The notes beneath the pieces were generated by a model that worked only from the letters and a program-made list of their open reading frames with translations, was not told where the DNA came from and ran no database searches. The translations under genes were made by a program, and so were the position numbers. Positions 22,063 through 31,643 of a stretch of DNA of 64,000 bases are shown in pieces. Where the stretch lies: positions 124,001 through 188,000 of the forward strand of contig CAVXRS010000005.1 of the NCBI GenBank assembly GCA_963764215.1, given 5' to 3'. How positions within the stretch are numbered: the stretch's first letter is position 1; each line of letters opens with the position of its first letter. The stretch comes from JAFDWI01 sp963764215. GTDB lineage: Bacteria > Actinomycetota > Acidimicrobiia > Acidimicrobiales > Iamiaceae.

Positions 22063-22254
22063 TGGTGATCCGATCGGCACCTCCCCCTGATCACTTGAGT
22101 CAAAAGACCTAGACGCGGGTCGGCCGACGCGGGGCGTGGCGGCGCCGGTCGTCGGGGAGAACGGGGCGGCCGGTGACCCCGCGGTGAGTTGTCGTGTCCG
22201 ACGTCGACCCCCTAGCATGAATCGCCCGACCGTCTGCACGGTCGGCGGCAGCAT

Positions 22255-22327
22255 GCCCCCTTAGCTCAGTCGGCAGAGCGTTTCCATGGTAAGGAAAAGG
22301 TCGTCGGTTCGATTCCGACAGGGGGCT
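22255..22327 (+). tRNA. tRNA-Thr (GGT)
   Basis: 73 bases, cloverleaf with acceptor gcccccttagc pairing to agggggc, anticodon loop atggtaa (GGT) and T-arm gtcggttcgattccgac. CCA is not encoded. First of a tRNA-Thr, tRNA-Met, tuf, rpmG cluster. A small inverted repeat and a TAGCAT hexamer lie just upstream at about 22213-22245 and may be its promoter. Confidence 0.97.
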
Positions 22328-22341
22328 CGTACAACCGATCT

Positions 22342-22415
22342 GGCGACGTAGCTCAGTTGGTGAGAGCGCTCGGCTCATAATCGAGAGGTCGTGGGTTCGA
22401 GTCCCACCGTCGCTA
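22342..22415 (+). tRNA. tRNA-Met (CAT), elongator type
   Basis: 74 bases with anticodon loop ctcataa (CAT), D-arm gtagctcagttggtgagagc and T-arm gtgggttcgagtcccac. The anticodon stem lacks the three G-C pairs of initiator tRNA, so I call it elongator Met (a lysidine-modified Ile tRNA cannot be excluded from sequence alone). Lies 14 bases after tRNA-Thr and 65 bases before tuf. Confidence 0.93.
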
Positions 22416-22480
22416 CGACCAGACCCCCATCCGACTCGTTTGGACATCGAGTCTCTTGCCGATTCAGGAGTTGAGCAGTC

Positions 22481-23668
<1,188 letters not shown>

Positions 23669-23682
23669 ACAAGGAAGTCGAC

Positions 23683-23850
23683 ATGGCCAAGCCATCGGAC
23701 AAGCGGATCGCCGTCACCCTGGAATGCCAGGAGTGCAAGCGCCGCAACTACATCACCACCAAGAACAAGACGAACAACCGCGAGCGGATCGAGATGCGCA
23801 AGTACTGCCGGTGGGACCGGCAGCACACGCTGCACAAGGAGACCCGCTGA
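23683..23850 (+). CDS. rpmG: 50S ribosomal protein L33
   Basis: A 55-residue protein with two CxxC-like knuckles: CQEC is intact, while the second position has only one cysteine (KYCRW), the zinc-lacking C- form common in one of the two actinobacterial L33 paralogues. It reads MAKPSDKRIAVTLECQECKR and ends HTLHKETR. Fourteen bases after tuf with ribosome site aaggaag, so probably cotranscribed. Usual codon style of the chromosome, in contrast to tuf. Confidence 0.95.
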   Translation: MAKPSDKRIAVTLECQECKRRNYITTKNKTNNRERIEMRKYCRWDRQHTLHKETR

Positions 23851-23898
23851 AGGTCGGTGTCGCCACCCGTCGCCCGGGGGGTTGCTAGGTTGCCGTCC

Positions 23899-24522
23899 GT
23901 GTCGCCCCGCCTGCGCCGTCTGCGAGACCTCGGCCTCGACGAACTCGTCGAAGCCGCCCGCGGCGGCGACCGGCCCGCGTTCGACGAGCTGGTACGGCGT
24001 ACCCACCAGGAGACGTTCACGCTGGCGCTGCGCCTGCTGAGCGATCCGGACGACGCGCGCGACGTGACCCAGGAGACGTACCTGCGCGCCTACCGGTCTC
24101 TGGACGGGTTCCGCGGGGACGCGAACTTCCGGACCTGGCTCTACCGGATCACCGCGAACTGCTCGTCCACCCATCTGCGACGTCGCTTCCGCCATCGGCA
24201 CGAAATGCTGACCGAGGAGATGTGGGCCCCGGACGAGGACGTGCGCCACGACCCCGAGGCGCGGGGCGACGCGGGTGGTCTGCGGGACGAGCTGGCGCGG
24301 TCGATCGGAGGACTTCCTCCGCGATTGCGAGCGGCGGTCGTCCTGCACGACGTGTACGGCCTGAGTCATGCCGAGATCGCCACCGAGCTGTCGATCACCG
24401 AGTCGGCCGCCAAGGTGCGCCTGCACCGGGCCCGCCGGCGTCTGCGCGAGGAACTCACCCCGTTCGTGGGGACCCGCCCCCAGGCGGGGAACCAGGACCA
24501 CCGGAGCGCTCGTGCAGTGTGA
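23899..24522 (+). CDS. ECF RNA polymerase sigma factor
   Basis: A 207-residue group 4 (ECF) sigma factor. Region 2 reads FDELVRRTHQETFTLALRLL, then DARDVTQETYLRAYRSL with region 2.2-2.4 features and FRTWLYRITANCS. Region 4 is a helix-turn-helix: LPPRLRAAVVLHDVYGLSHA and ESAAKVRLHRARRRL. GTG 23899 is the likely start; a TTG at 23890 is possible. The stop overlaps the GTG of a zinc-finger anti-sigma gene, the standard regulatory pair. Position between rpmG and secE is unusual. The target promoters and signal are unknown. Confidence 0.9.
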   Translation: MSPRLRRLRDLGLDELVEAARGGDRPAFDELVRRTHQETFTLALRLLSDPDDARDVTQETYLRAYRSLDGFRGDANFRTWLYRITANCSSTHLRRRFRHRHEMLTEEMWAPDEDVRHDPEARGDAGGLRDELARSIGGLPPRLRAAVVLHDVYGLSHAEIATELSITESAAKVRLHRARRRLREELTPFVGTRPQAGNQDHRSARAV

Positions 24523-24853
24523 CGCGCTCACGATGCGTCTCGCCGCCGAGCCGGACGAGCCGATCGACGGTGACTTCGACGCACACGTGCGGCACTGTCT
24601 GCACTGTCAGGCCGACCGTGCCCGTTACCGCCGGCTGCGACGGCTGCTGCGGAGCTTGCGGGATCAGCAGCTGACGGTCAGCGAAGGGCTGCTCGAAGAG
24701 GTGCTCCTGGCGCTCGACGAGCCGCCAGGGCACCCGTCGGCCCCTTCACGCCGTCGCACGGCGTGCACCATCGCGGCGGCCGCCGGCGCGGCCGGAGCTG
24801 CGGGCGCCCTGGTGCTCGCGAATCGGGCCCGGAGCCGTCGCCTGGTGAGCTGA
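24512..24853 (+). CDS. Anti-sigma factor, zinc-finger (ZAS) type
   Basis: 113 residues from GTG 24512, overlapping the sigma factor end by 11 bases. The N-terminus has the ZAS motif H25-x3-C29-x2-C32 (HVRHCLHC), the part that clasps an ECF sigma factor. A proline-rich linker leads to one hydrophobic segment, TIAAAAGAAGAAGALVLA, near residues 87-105, so it is probably membrane anchored with a very short outside tail. That leaves little room for an external sensor domain; a redox role for the cysteines is possible as in RsrA, but not shown. Confidence 0.78.
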   Translation: MQCDALTMRLAAEPDEPIDGDFDAHVRHCLHCQADRARYRRLRRLLRSLRDQQLTVSEGLLEEVLLALDEPPGHPSAPSRRRTACTIAAAAGAAGAAGALVLANRARSRRLVS

Positions 24854-24933
24854 GCGTGACCTCCCTCGAACGGACCGTTCGACTGAGGATCGTCGGCATG
24901 CGGGTGCTAACGTCTCTATTGCGTTGACCCCCG

Positions 24934-25006
24934 AGGGCAGTAGCTCAACTGGTAGAGCACCGGTCTCCAAAACCGGCGGTTGGGGGTTCAAGTCCCTCCT
25001 GCCCTG
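24934..25006 (+). tRNA. tRNA-Trp (CCA)
   Basis: 73 bases, acceptor agggcag with ctgccct, anticodon loop ctccaaa (CCA), T-arm gggggttcaagtccctc. CCA is not encoded. Located 81 bases after the anti-sigma gene and 84 bases before secE, the common actinobacterial place for tRNA-Trp. Confidence 0.97.
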
Positions 25007-25090
25007 CATCCGTGCGGTGCGACCGGTTCGATGGCCGAGCCGTGCTGTACCACCCGTAGCCGACGACGAAAGACACGATCGCCCGTGGCG

Positions 25091-25414
25091 ATGAACCGAG
25101 AGACGAGAAGGATGCTGCAGCGCCAGGGTTCCCTGGATGCTGAAGGCGCCCCCGTCAACTCCGCCAAGGCCAAGAAGCGGGCCACCCCGCAGCCCCAGAA
25201 GCCGACCGGCAACGAACCGCGTCTGGGCCCGATCAAGTGGTTCCGTCGTTACCTCCGTGAAGTCGCCGCGGAAATGCGCAAGGTCACGTTCCCCACCCGT
25301 GACGAAGTGCGCAGCTACTCGATCATCGTATTCGTGTTCCTCGTGATCATGATCACGCTTATCGGCCTGCTCGACTTTGGCCTCTCCCACCTCATCCTGA
25401 AAGTGTATTCCTGA
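25091..25414 (+). CDS. secE: Preprotein translocase subunit SecE
   Basis: SecE of the SecYEG channel, 107 residues: a basic, alanine-rich N-terminal extension of about 45 residues, the conserved amphipathic helix RRYLREVAAEMRKVTFPTRD, and one transmembrane helix, YSIIVFVFLVIMITLIGLL. The short one-helix form is the usual one outside the enterobacteria. ATG 25091 is chosen; GTG 25085 would add two residues. The stop shares one base with the nusG start. Confidence 0.95.
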   Translation: MNRETRRMLQRQGSLDAEGAPVNSAKAKKRATPQPQKPTGNEPRLGPIKWFRRYLREVAAEMRKVTFPTRDEVRSYSIIVFVFLVIMITLIGLLDFGLSHLILKVYS

Positions 25415-26148
25415 TGACCCCTGAGCTCTCCGAAACCACCGACACCGCCGGTGTGCCGGCGGCATTGGGGACGCCCACCCCGATCGAGGCCGACGCGTCG
25501 GCAACCGACGCCCCGACGGTCCCCGACGAGACGCACACCGACTCGGAAGAGCCAGGCGAGACGGACGAGGCGGTCGAAGTCTCCGACGCCATCAGCCCCT
25601 TCGACCGTCCGGGTCGTTGGTACGTGGTGCACACCCAGTCCGGCTACGAGAAGAAGGTCAAGCAGAACCTCGAGGCCCGCACGTCCTCGATGCACATGGA
25701 AGGCCACATCCACGAGGTGGTCATCCCCATGGAAGAGGTCGTCGAGTTCAAGGGCGGCCGCAAGGTCGTGTCGAACAAGAAGATGTTCCCCGGCTATCTG
25801 CTGGTGCGCTGCGACCTCGACGACGACGCCTGGTACGTGATCCGCAACACCCCCGGGGTGACCGGGTTCGTGGGGCAGGGCTCCAAGCCTTCTCCGTTGC
25901 CCCGGCGTGACGTCGAGTCGTTCCTCAGCGTCAAACCCGAAGGGGCCGAGGCGCAGGCCAAGCTGGGCAAGCCCCGGATCGACTTCGAGGTCGGGGAGTC
26001 GGTGCGGGTCAAAGAAGGGCCTTTCGCCGAGTTCTCCGGAGAGATCGTCGAGATCAACGCCGATCAGCTCAAGGTCAAGGTGCTGGTCAACATCTTCGGT
26101 CGGGAGACCCCGGTCGAGCTCGACTTCGCGCAGGTCGCCAAGCTCTAG
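25414..26148 (+). CDS. nusG: Transcription termination/antitermination factor NusG
   Basis: 244 residues. An acidic, low-complexity N-terminal extension of about 60 residues precedes the NGN domain, which starts GRWYVVHTQSGYEKKVKQNL and continues to MFPGYLLVRCDLDD. The C-terminal KOW domain reads VRVKEGPFAEFSGEIVEIN and ends VELDFAQVAKL. NusG couples RNA polymerase to Rho and the ribosome. In most actinobacteria rplK follows directly; here 7.6 kb of other genes intervene and nusG is the last gene of its transcription unit, convergent with a phosphotransferase gene 67 bases away. Confidence 0.97.
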   Translation: MTPELSETTDTAGVPAALGTPTPIEADASATDAPTVPDETHTDSEEPGETDEAVEVSDAISPFDRPGRWYVVHTQSGYEKKVKQNLEARTSSMHMEGHIHEVVIPMEEVVEFKGGRKVVSNKKMFPGYLLVRCDLDDDAWYVIRNTPGVTGFVGQGSKPSPLPRRDVESFLSVKPEGAEAQAKLGKPRIDFEVGESVRVKEGPFAEFSGEIVEINADQLKVKVLVNIFGRETPVELDFAQVAKL

Positions 26149-26214
26149 CAGCGGGCTGGCCCCGGGTGTCGGAGACGGCAATCGAAGCCGCCAGCCGTCC
26201 CGCGGCGAACCGGG

Positions 26215-27288
26215 TCAGAGCCGCGCGAGGGTCCGGTGATCCTCGATCGCGGCGCACACCCGCTCGGTCATGACCGCGAACATCTCGTCGCCCCGCGGTG
26301 TCTGCTCCGCGGTGGCCCAGCCCAGCACGATGATGAGCACGCCCTGGAGCATTCCGTACGCGTAGTCGTCCCGGCAGTCCTCCAGCGAGTAGCCCGCGAC
26401 GCCGTGGCCGGTCAGTGCCCGGTGGTAGGCGCCGAGCACGGCCTCTTCACCGGCCCGGCGCGCGGCGACGTCCAGGCCGGTGGAGCACAGGAACGCCAGG
26501 TCCCGGGCGGGCAGACCCACACTCACGGTCTGCCAGTCGACTGCGGCGACGTCGCCGCCGTCGGGGGCGAACAGCAGGTTGTCGAGCCGGTAGTCGCCGT
26601 GCACCAGGCCGTGCCGTTCGGGACGCCCCAGGAGCCATTCGCCGGCCGCATCGGCCACCTGATCGAACACCGCACGGTGCGCCGCGCCCAGGCGATCGGC
26701 GAAATGGGTGAAGTACAGGTCGTTCATCGGGTGCAGCACATCGCCGAGCGTCGTCGCCGTGGTGGGCTCGACGACGTCCAGGCCTTCGGTCGCCGCCAAC
26801 GTCGGGTCCGCCCATCGTGGCCCGTGCAGGCCCGCCAGGTTCACCGCCGCGGCGATGGCCTCTTCGACGGTGCAACCGGCGATCTGGTCGCCTTGTCGCC
26901 GAGGGGCCAGATCCTCCAGGAGCAGGACGAATTCGGAGCCGTCCTCGTTCGACCACGAGGCCCAGCACGCCGGAACCCGGATCGAGACGGTCGACGCGAG
27001 ATGGCGGTAGAAGTTCACTTCGGTGCGGTAGCTGCCGGCCGCGAGGGCGCGCTTGGACGGTGGTCCCGCAGCCGTCTTGGCCACGAGCGTGTCGGGCAGC
27101 GGTCCCCGGTCGCCGGTGACGCTCAGCCCGAGTCGGTAGCTCGCCCCCATCTGCCCGGTCCCGACCGGTTCGATGGTGATCGCGTCGACGGCCACGTCAT
27201 GACCCGCGTTGGCGAGCAGCTCGGTGACCCGTGCCGCGGTGATCGGCGGGTCCGATGCAGCGGCCTCCGCAGTTCCGAGATCGCTCAC
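26215..27288 (-). CDS. Phosphotransferase family protein (APH/choline-kinase fold)
   Basis: 357 residues with the protein-kinase-like phosphotransferase fold. The catalytic loop HGDYRLDNLLF lies near residue 240 and the metal-binding aspartate in VAAVDWQTV about 18 residues later; the N-lobe has VLLLEDLAPR, as in acyl-CoA-dehydrogenase-linked and ecdysteroid-kinase-like members. In actinobacteria such genes often sit in lipid or steroid catabolic clusters, which fits the thiolase and acyl-CoA ligase downstream, but antibiotic phosphorylation cannot be excluded. GTG start. Seven bases downstream of the F420 oxidoreductase gene on the same strand, so a two-gene operon. Confidence 0.78.
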   Translation of the reverse strand: MSDLGTAEAAASDPPITAARVTELLANAGHDVAVDAITIEPVGTGQMGASYRLGLSVTGDRGPLPDTLVAKTAAGPPSKRALAAGSYRTEVNFYRHLASTVSIRVPACWASWSNEDGSEFVLLLEDLAPRRQGDQIAGCTVEEAIAAAVNLAGLHGPRWADPTLAATEGLDVVEPTTATTLGDVLHPMNDLYFTHFADRLGAAHRAVFDQVADAAGEWLLGRPERHGLVHGDYRLDNLLFAPDGGDVAAVDWQTVSVGLPARDLAFLCSTGLDVAARRAGEEAVLGAYHRALTGHGVAGYSLEDCRDDYAYGMLQGVLIIVLGWATAEQTPRGDEMFAVMTERVCAAIEDHRTLARL

Positions 27289-27295
27289 CTGGTCG

Positions 27296-28327
27296 TCACT
27301 TCCGGTACTCGGCGACGATGGGGGAGAGCTCTTCGGGGGTCGCGCCGTGCATGATCACGCCGTCGCAACCCAGGTCGAACTGGTGGCGGACCGCGGCCAC
27401 GCACTGGGCCGGTGATCCCGTCGCCGCCGGTGCCAACCATTCGGTGGGAATGAGCGTGGCCACATGTTCGAGCTGGTCCGGGGTGCCCACCACGTCGAGG
27501 CCGCGCACGCCCGCCACGACCGGGTCGGCCAGGATCCGTTCGAGCACCTTCGGGTCCCAGTCGTTGGTCCGCACCAGCAGGTCGCCGTAGGCCTGGAGGT
27601 AGGTCGCCAGCCGGCCCACGGTCTTCATCAACCGCAGCTCCTCGTCGATGTGGTCGCCGATGGTGGCCAGACACGACCACACCTTCACCTCGGCGGGGTC
27701 ACGGCCGGCGCGCTCCGCAGCCTGTTTCACGCTCTGCACGCACCGGGCCGTGGTCGCGTCGGTGAAGAACGTGTGCAGCACCACCTGGTCGAAGCACCGG
27801 CCGCCCAGCTCCAGCGAGTTCGGACCGAAGGCGACCAGGCCCATGGGGAGGTACTCGTCCAGCGTCGCATCGAGGTGCAGCACCGGCCAGGATCCGGCCG
27901 GGCCGTCGTGGCCGCCGATGATCTCGCCCCGGAACAACCGGCGCATGACCCCGGCGAAGTCCTCCATCTGGGCGGTGGTGACCCGGCCCATCCCGAACGC
28001 GTCCTGCTGCAGGGGGATGCCCCGGCCCAACCCGAGGACGAACCGGCCGCCGGTCAGGCTCTGCATGGTGCGAGCGAAGCCGGCGGTGACCATGGGGTGA
28101 CGGGTGTTGTGGTTGGTGGCCGCGGTTGCGATGGTGATGCGATCGCTCACCGCGCCGGCAGCACCGGCGAGGGTCGCGGCTTCCTTCTTGTTGTAGCGCT
28201 CGGAGATGAAGACCGTGCCCAGCCCCAGAGCCTCACCTTCGACGACCTCGCCGATGAGGTCCCGCGACGAGTCGGGTTGGCCGGCCAGGGTGTAGAAGCC
28301 CAGCTCGTCCAGGACTCGATCCGTCAC
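27296..28327 (-). CDS. LLM-class F420-dependent oxidoreductase
   Basis: 343 residues of the luciferase-like monooxygenase fold. It begins LDELGFYTLAGQPDSSRDL and has GLGTVFISERYNKKEAATLA, the strand region before the F420 site, and GGRFVLGLGRGIPLQQDAFG. It resembles the actinobacterial MSMEG_2249-type subfamily of probable F420-dependent enzymes. The substrate is unknown. GTG 28327 start. First gene of a minus-strand pair with the phosphotransferase; divergent from the secreted protein gene at 28702. Confidence 0.85.
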   Translation of the reverse strand: MTDRVLDELGFYTLAGQPDSSRDLIGEVVEGEALGLGTVFISERYNKKEAATLAGAAGAVSDRITIATAATNHNTRHPMVTAGFARTMQSLTGGRFVLGLGRGIPLQQDAFGMGRVTTAQMEDFAGVMRRLFRGEIIGGHDGPAGSWPVLHLDATLDEYLPMGLVAFGPNSLELGGRCFDQVVLHTFFTDATTARCVQSVKQAAERAGRDPAEVKVWSCLATIGDHIDEELRLMKTVGRLATYLQAYGDLLVRTNDWDPKVLERILADPVVAGVRGLDVVGTPDQLEHVATLIPTEWLAPAATGSPAQCVAAVRHQFDLGCDGVIMHGATPEELSPIVAEYRK

Positions 28328-28701
28328 GCCCGGACTCTAATCCGCGCTCTCGCAGGGGCGCCCCGGGCGCATCTCGCCGACGAACCGTCACCCCACCACG
28401 AAGGCCACCCGTCGGGGTGCGTCGGTTCACGGTGCAATGCGGTGTCGGCGGCGGTGGCCGGTTGCCGACATCCGCGCGACGCGTGGCCGAGCGGTCGCAC
28501 CTGCAACCGGGGGTGTCGATCTCGGGGCAGCCTGGCCCACGTCGCGGCGTTGACAAGAGCCGCTCGAGCGACGACAGTGCATTCTGAGACCCAAAGTCGA
28601 GGGACGTTGTGACCTACCCACGCACTTGGGCTCGTCGCTGCATGCGCCGCGCCCTGAGGTTGCGGGCCCGTCACTTGAAGCGAAGAAGGGGAGACCAGCA
28701 A
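28328..28701. other. Divergent intergenic region, no gene supported
   Basis: 374 bases between divergent genes. A TTGACA at about 28551 could be a -35 element, but no good -10 follows at 16-18 bases. A tRNA-like string at about 28491-28506 (gtggccgagcggt) has no T-arm downstream and is not a tRNA. A GTG at 28609 is in frame with the next gene and would add 31 basic residues. Confidence 0.5.
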
Positions 28702-29289
28702 ATGGAAAGCATCGAAAGCGTCCCACCCCCGGATCGATCGACTGCGAAGCGCCGTGGTGTCCGGCTTGCCGGCATCGTGACCCTGGTGGTCGCCGCGCTG
28801 GCGGTGACTGCGCTGGCGACCCGATCGGCAGGCCACGCGTCAGGCCCGACGAAGGCGGCTGCCCAAGCCGCGGCGACGACGACGACGCTTCCCGCGGACC
28901 TGGACATGGCCAAGCTCAGCCAGATGGCGACAGCCGTCGCGAAGTCGAGCGAGGGAGCGACGCCGGTGTCCGCGCAGGCGGTCGTGACGACCCGCGACAA
29001 GGTGCTCGCCCACGACGGCGACAGTGGCGAGCCGGGCGCCGCGTCGACGAAGGTGGTCGTGCTGCAGGTGCACGGGCGCTTCACGATGAACCTCGGGGCG
29101 AAGCCCGCGCCCGACTCCCGTCCGGGAGCAATTCACATGGTGCAGGACATCCGGACCTTCGACGTGAACACGTACACGATGACGCCGGATCTGAAGCACA
29201 CTCTGGACATCGCGGAACAGCCTGACAACGGCCATGTGTTGGACCTGAACAGCCTGGGAAGCCAGGTCGTGGACGTGCCCGTCGGCTAG
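28702..29289 (+). CDS. Hypothetical secreted or membrane-anchored protein
   Basis: 195 residues, no family recognised. After a basic start (DRSTAKRRGVRL) there is one hydrophobic segment, AGIVTLVVAALAVTALA, as signal anchor, then an alanine/threonine-rich linker and a soluble domain with KVVVLQVHGRFTMNL and a TFDVNTYTMTPDLKHTLDIA stretch. ATG 28702 is preferred since ggggag lies ten bases upstream. The position before a diiron protein gene does not reveal a role. Followed by a strong leaderless promoter at 29331. Confidence 0.6.
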   Translation: MESIESVPPPDRSTAKRRGVRLAGIVTLVVAALAVTALATRSAGHASGPTKAAAQAAATTTTLPADLDMAKLSQMATAVAKSSEGATPVSAQAVVTTRDKVLAHDGDSGEPGAASTKVVVLQVHGRFTMNLGAKPAPDSRPGAIHMVQDIRTFDVNTYTMTPDLKHTLDIAEQPDNGHVLDLNSLGSQVVDVPVG

Positions 29290-29330
29290 ACGGGTCCGGG
29301 TGCCGGACGGCAAACTGGCGACGGTGCCGG

Positions 29331-29358
29331 TTGACACTCCCGTTGGAGGGTTTACGCT
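29331..29358 (+). promoter_or_regulatory. Promoter of the ferritin-like gene, leaderless
   Basis: TTGACA at 29331-29336 and TACGCT at 29353-29358, spaced 16 bases. The expected start of transcription, seven bases after the -10, is the A of ATG 29365, so the mRNA would be leaderless. No ribosome site is present before the ATG, which agrees. Confidence 0.7.
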
Positions 29359-29364
29359 TGGGCG

Positions 29365-30465
29365 ATGACGACAACGCTGCCACCGGCTGATCAGGTCACC
29401 GATTCCATCAAGTTGATCACCGACAACGCGCAGCGCATCTTCCAGTGGAACTACCAGCGCGAGCGGCCCCAGCTCGTCAAGCTCTACAACAAGGCGATGG
29501 CGTCGCAGTGGAGTTCGGTCACCGACCTGGACTGGGACACCGAGGTCGACCCGGAGCGGATGGTGGCGGACCGTCCCCAGGAAGACAACTTCGTGCTCAT
29601 CGCCCGCGCCGCCGCCAAGGTGAAGGGTTCGCCCTTCGCGAAGTGGTCCGAGACCGAGTTCACCCAGCTCGGGCTCGAGAGCACCCGCATGATGCTCAGC
29701 CAGTTCATGCACGGCGAGCAGGGCGCGATGATGGTCGCCGCCAAGATCGTGGAGACCGTCCCCTGGATCGACGCCAAGTACTACGCCTCCACCCAGACCA
29801 TGGACGAGGCACGCCACACCGAGGTCTTCGCCCGCTATCTGGACGAGAAGCTGGGCGGGGCCTATCCGATGAGCAAACCGCTCGAGGCCCAGATCGACGC
29901 CCTGATCACCGACAGTCGCTGGGACATCTCCTATCTGGGCATGCAGATCGTCATCGAGAGCCTGGCGCTCGCCGCGTTCGGCCGCATGTCCAAGTCCATC
30001 CGGGAACCGTTGTTGAACAAGCTGCTCCGCTACGTGATGTCCGACGAGGCCCGGCACGTGGCCTTCGGCATCATCTCGCTCAAGGAGTACTACGAGGAGC
30101 TGTCCGACGACGAGATCGGCGAACGTCAGGAGTTCCTCGCCGAGAACACCGTGCGCCAGCGGAACCGCTCCATCGGCGCCGAGCTGTTCGAACGGTGCGG
30201 CATCGACCTCGACGAGGCGCTCCCTTCGATGATGGAAGGTGCGGCCACGATCGACCGGAGCACCTTCGAATCCTTCGAGAACGGCTTCTTCGCGAAGCTC
30301 GTGCCCAACGTGCGCAAGCTCGGCCTGCTCGACCGCAACGACGGCTACCTGCGCAAGCTGTGGGACGAATCGGGACTGACCCGCTTCGAGAACGCCGACG
30401 ACACCGCGAGCGACTACGAGAGCTACGACGAGGTCGCCAAGGACCGAGCCGCCGCCGCCTCGTGA
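29365..30465 (+). CDS. Ferritin-like diiron-fold protein
   Basis: 366 residues, mostly helical. Two diiron half-motifs are visible: MDEARHTEVF near residue 147 and SDEARHVAFG near residue 225, with upstream glutamates in HGEQGAMM and QIVIESLALAAF, giving the E...ExxH...E...ExxH pattern of AurF-like oxygenases and related actinobacterial ferritin-like proteins. It could oxidise an amine, a lipid or an acyl-thioester; the substrate is not readable. The stop overlaps the GTG of a thiolase gene, and three more lipid-type genes follow with overlaps, so it is the first gene of a four-gene operon with its own leaderless promoter. Confidence 0.75.
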   Translation: MTTTLPPADQVTDSIKLITDNAQRIFQWNYQRERPQLVKLYNKAMASQWSSVTDLDWDTEVDPERMVADRPQEDNFVLIARAAAKVKGSPFAKWSETEFTQLGLESTRMMLSQFMHGEQGAMMVAAKIVETVPWIDAKYYASTQTMDEARHTEVFARYLDEKLGGAYPMSKPLEAQIDALITDSRWDISYLGMQIVIESLALAAFGRMSKSIREPLLNKLLRYVMSDEARHVAFGIISLKEYYEELSDDEIGERQEFLAENTVRQRNRSIGAELFERCGIDLDEALPSMMEGAATIDRSTFESFENGFFAKLVPNVRKLGLLDRNDGYLRKLWDESGLTRFENADDTASDYESYDEVAKDRAAAAS

Positions 30466-31643
30466 GCGGAACCCCTGAACGCAGCCTGCGGGGGGCGGCG
30501 GCCCTGGTCGGCGTCGCCGACGCGGTGTCGCCGACGGGAGAGCTCGACCTCCACGGTCGCGCACTCGAAGCGCAAGTGGTGCGCGAAGCCCTGGACGACG
30601 CAGGACTCACCCTCGCCGACGTCGACGGCGTGTGTCACCACACCTCCTCGATGGCCTTCGCCGAATACCTCGGGGTCCATCCCACCTTCACCGAGTCCAC
30701 CTCGACCGGTGGTTCCAGCTTTCAGATCCACGTCGAACACGCCGCCGCGGCGATCGCCGCGGGGCTCTGCGACGTGGTCGTCGGCGTGTACGCATCCACA
30801 CCGCGCAGCGACCGCCGCCGGGACACCGACGTCGGCGCCCGTCGGGGGCGACCACCGGGCTTCGAGGCCATCGCCGAATGGGAGCTGCCCTACCAGATGC
30901 GCATGCCGATGGGTCCCTACGCCCTGGCGGCGGCCCGGCACATGCACCGCTACGGCACGACGTCCGAGCAACTCGCCCAGATCGCGGTGAGCACCAGAGC
31001 CTGGGCGTCCCACAACGAACGCGCCCGCTACCGTGACCCGATCACGATCGACGACGTCCTCGCGTCACCCATGGAGTCCACCCCGCTGCACCGACTGGAC
31101 TGCTGTCTGGTCACCGACGGGGCCGGAGCGTTCGTGCTCACCAGCGCGGCTCGCGCCCAGAGCCTGGCCAAGCCGCCGATCTACGTGCTCGGCGCAGCGA
31201 CCTGCCACGACCACACGATGATCTCCCAGATGCCCGACCTGACGACCACGCCCGGCGCGGTCTGTGGGCCCGCGGCGTTCGCGCAGGCCGGGGTGCGCCC
31301 CGGTGACGTCGACGTGCTCATGGGCTATGACAGCTTCACCATCACCGCACTGCTGCATCTCGAAGACCTCGGCTTCTGCGCCAAAGGCGAAGGCGGACCA
31401 TTCGTGGAAGACGGCAAGCTCGGCCCCGGCGGCTCACTGCCGATGAACACCAACGGTGGTGGACTGTCCTATACCCATCCGGGGATGTACGGCATGTTCC
31501 TGATCGTCGAAGCCGTGCGCCAGCTGCGCGGCGAGTGCGGCCCCCGGCAGGTGCCCGGCGCCGAGATCGCCGTCGCCCACGGTTCGGGCATGGTCCTGTC
31601 CTGCATGTCGACGCTGGTGTTGGGCACCGGGGCGACACGGTGA
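30462..31643 (+). CDS. Thiolase-fold protein (SCP-x / lipid-transfer type)
   Basis: 393 residues. The order of motifs, GVCHHTSS near residue 55, STSTGGSSFQIHVEHAAAAI near 80, then DSFTITALLHLEDLGFC and GGSLPMNTNGGGLSYTHPG, and near the end VAHGSGMVLS, is that of non-condensing thiolase-like proteins of the SCP2-thiolase group. The usual active-site cysteine of the N-half is replaced by serine/threonine (STGGSS), so a retro-aldol lyase or chaperone-like role is more likely than true thiolysis. Such proteins work together with DUF35 partners, and that gene follows with a four-base overlap. Confidence 0.82.
   Translation: MSGTPERSLRGAAALVGVADAVSPTGELDLHGRALEAQVVREALDDAGLTLADVDGVCHHTSSMAFAEYLGVHPTFTESTSTGGSSFQIHVEHAAAAIAAGLCDVVVGVYASTPRSDRRRDTDVGARRGRPPGFEAIAEWELPYQMRMPMGPYALAAARHMHRYGTTSEQLAQIAVSTRAWASHNERARYRDPITIDDVLASPMESTPLHRLDCCLVTDGAGAFVLTSAARAQSLAKPPIYVLGAATCHDHTMISQMPDLTTTPGAVCGPAAFAQAGVRPGDVDVLMGYDSFTITALLHLEDLGFCAKGEGGPFVEDGKLGPGGSLPMNTNGGGLSYTHPGMYGMFLIVEAVRQLRGECGPRQVPGAEIAVAHGSGMVLSCMSTLVLGTGATR

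Noticed and set aside
28485..28560. tRNA-like start (cgtggccgagcggt) in the intergenic region
   Set aside because: It looks like a Leu/Ser D-arm, but no anticodon stem, T-arm or matching acceptor strand follows.
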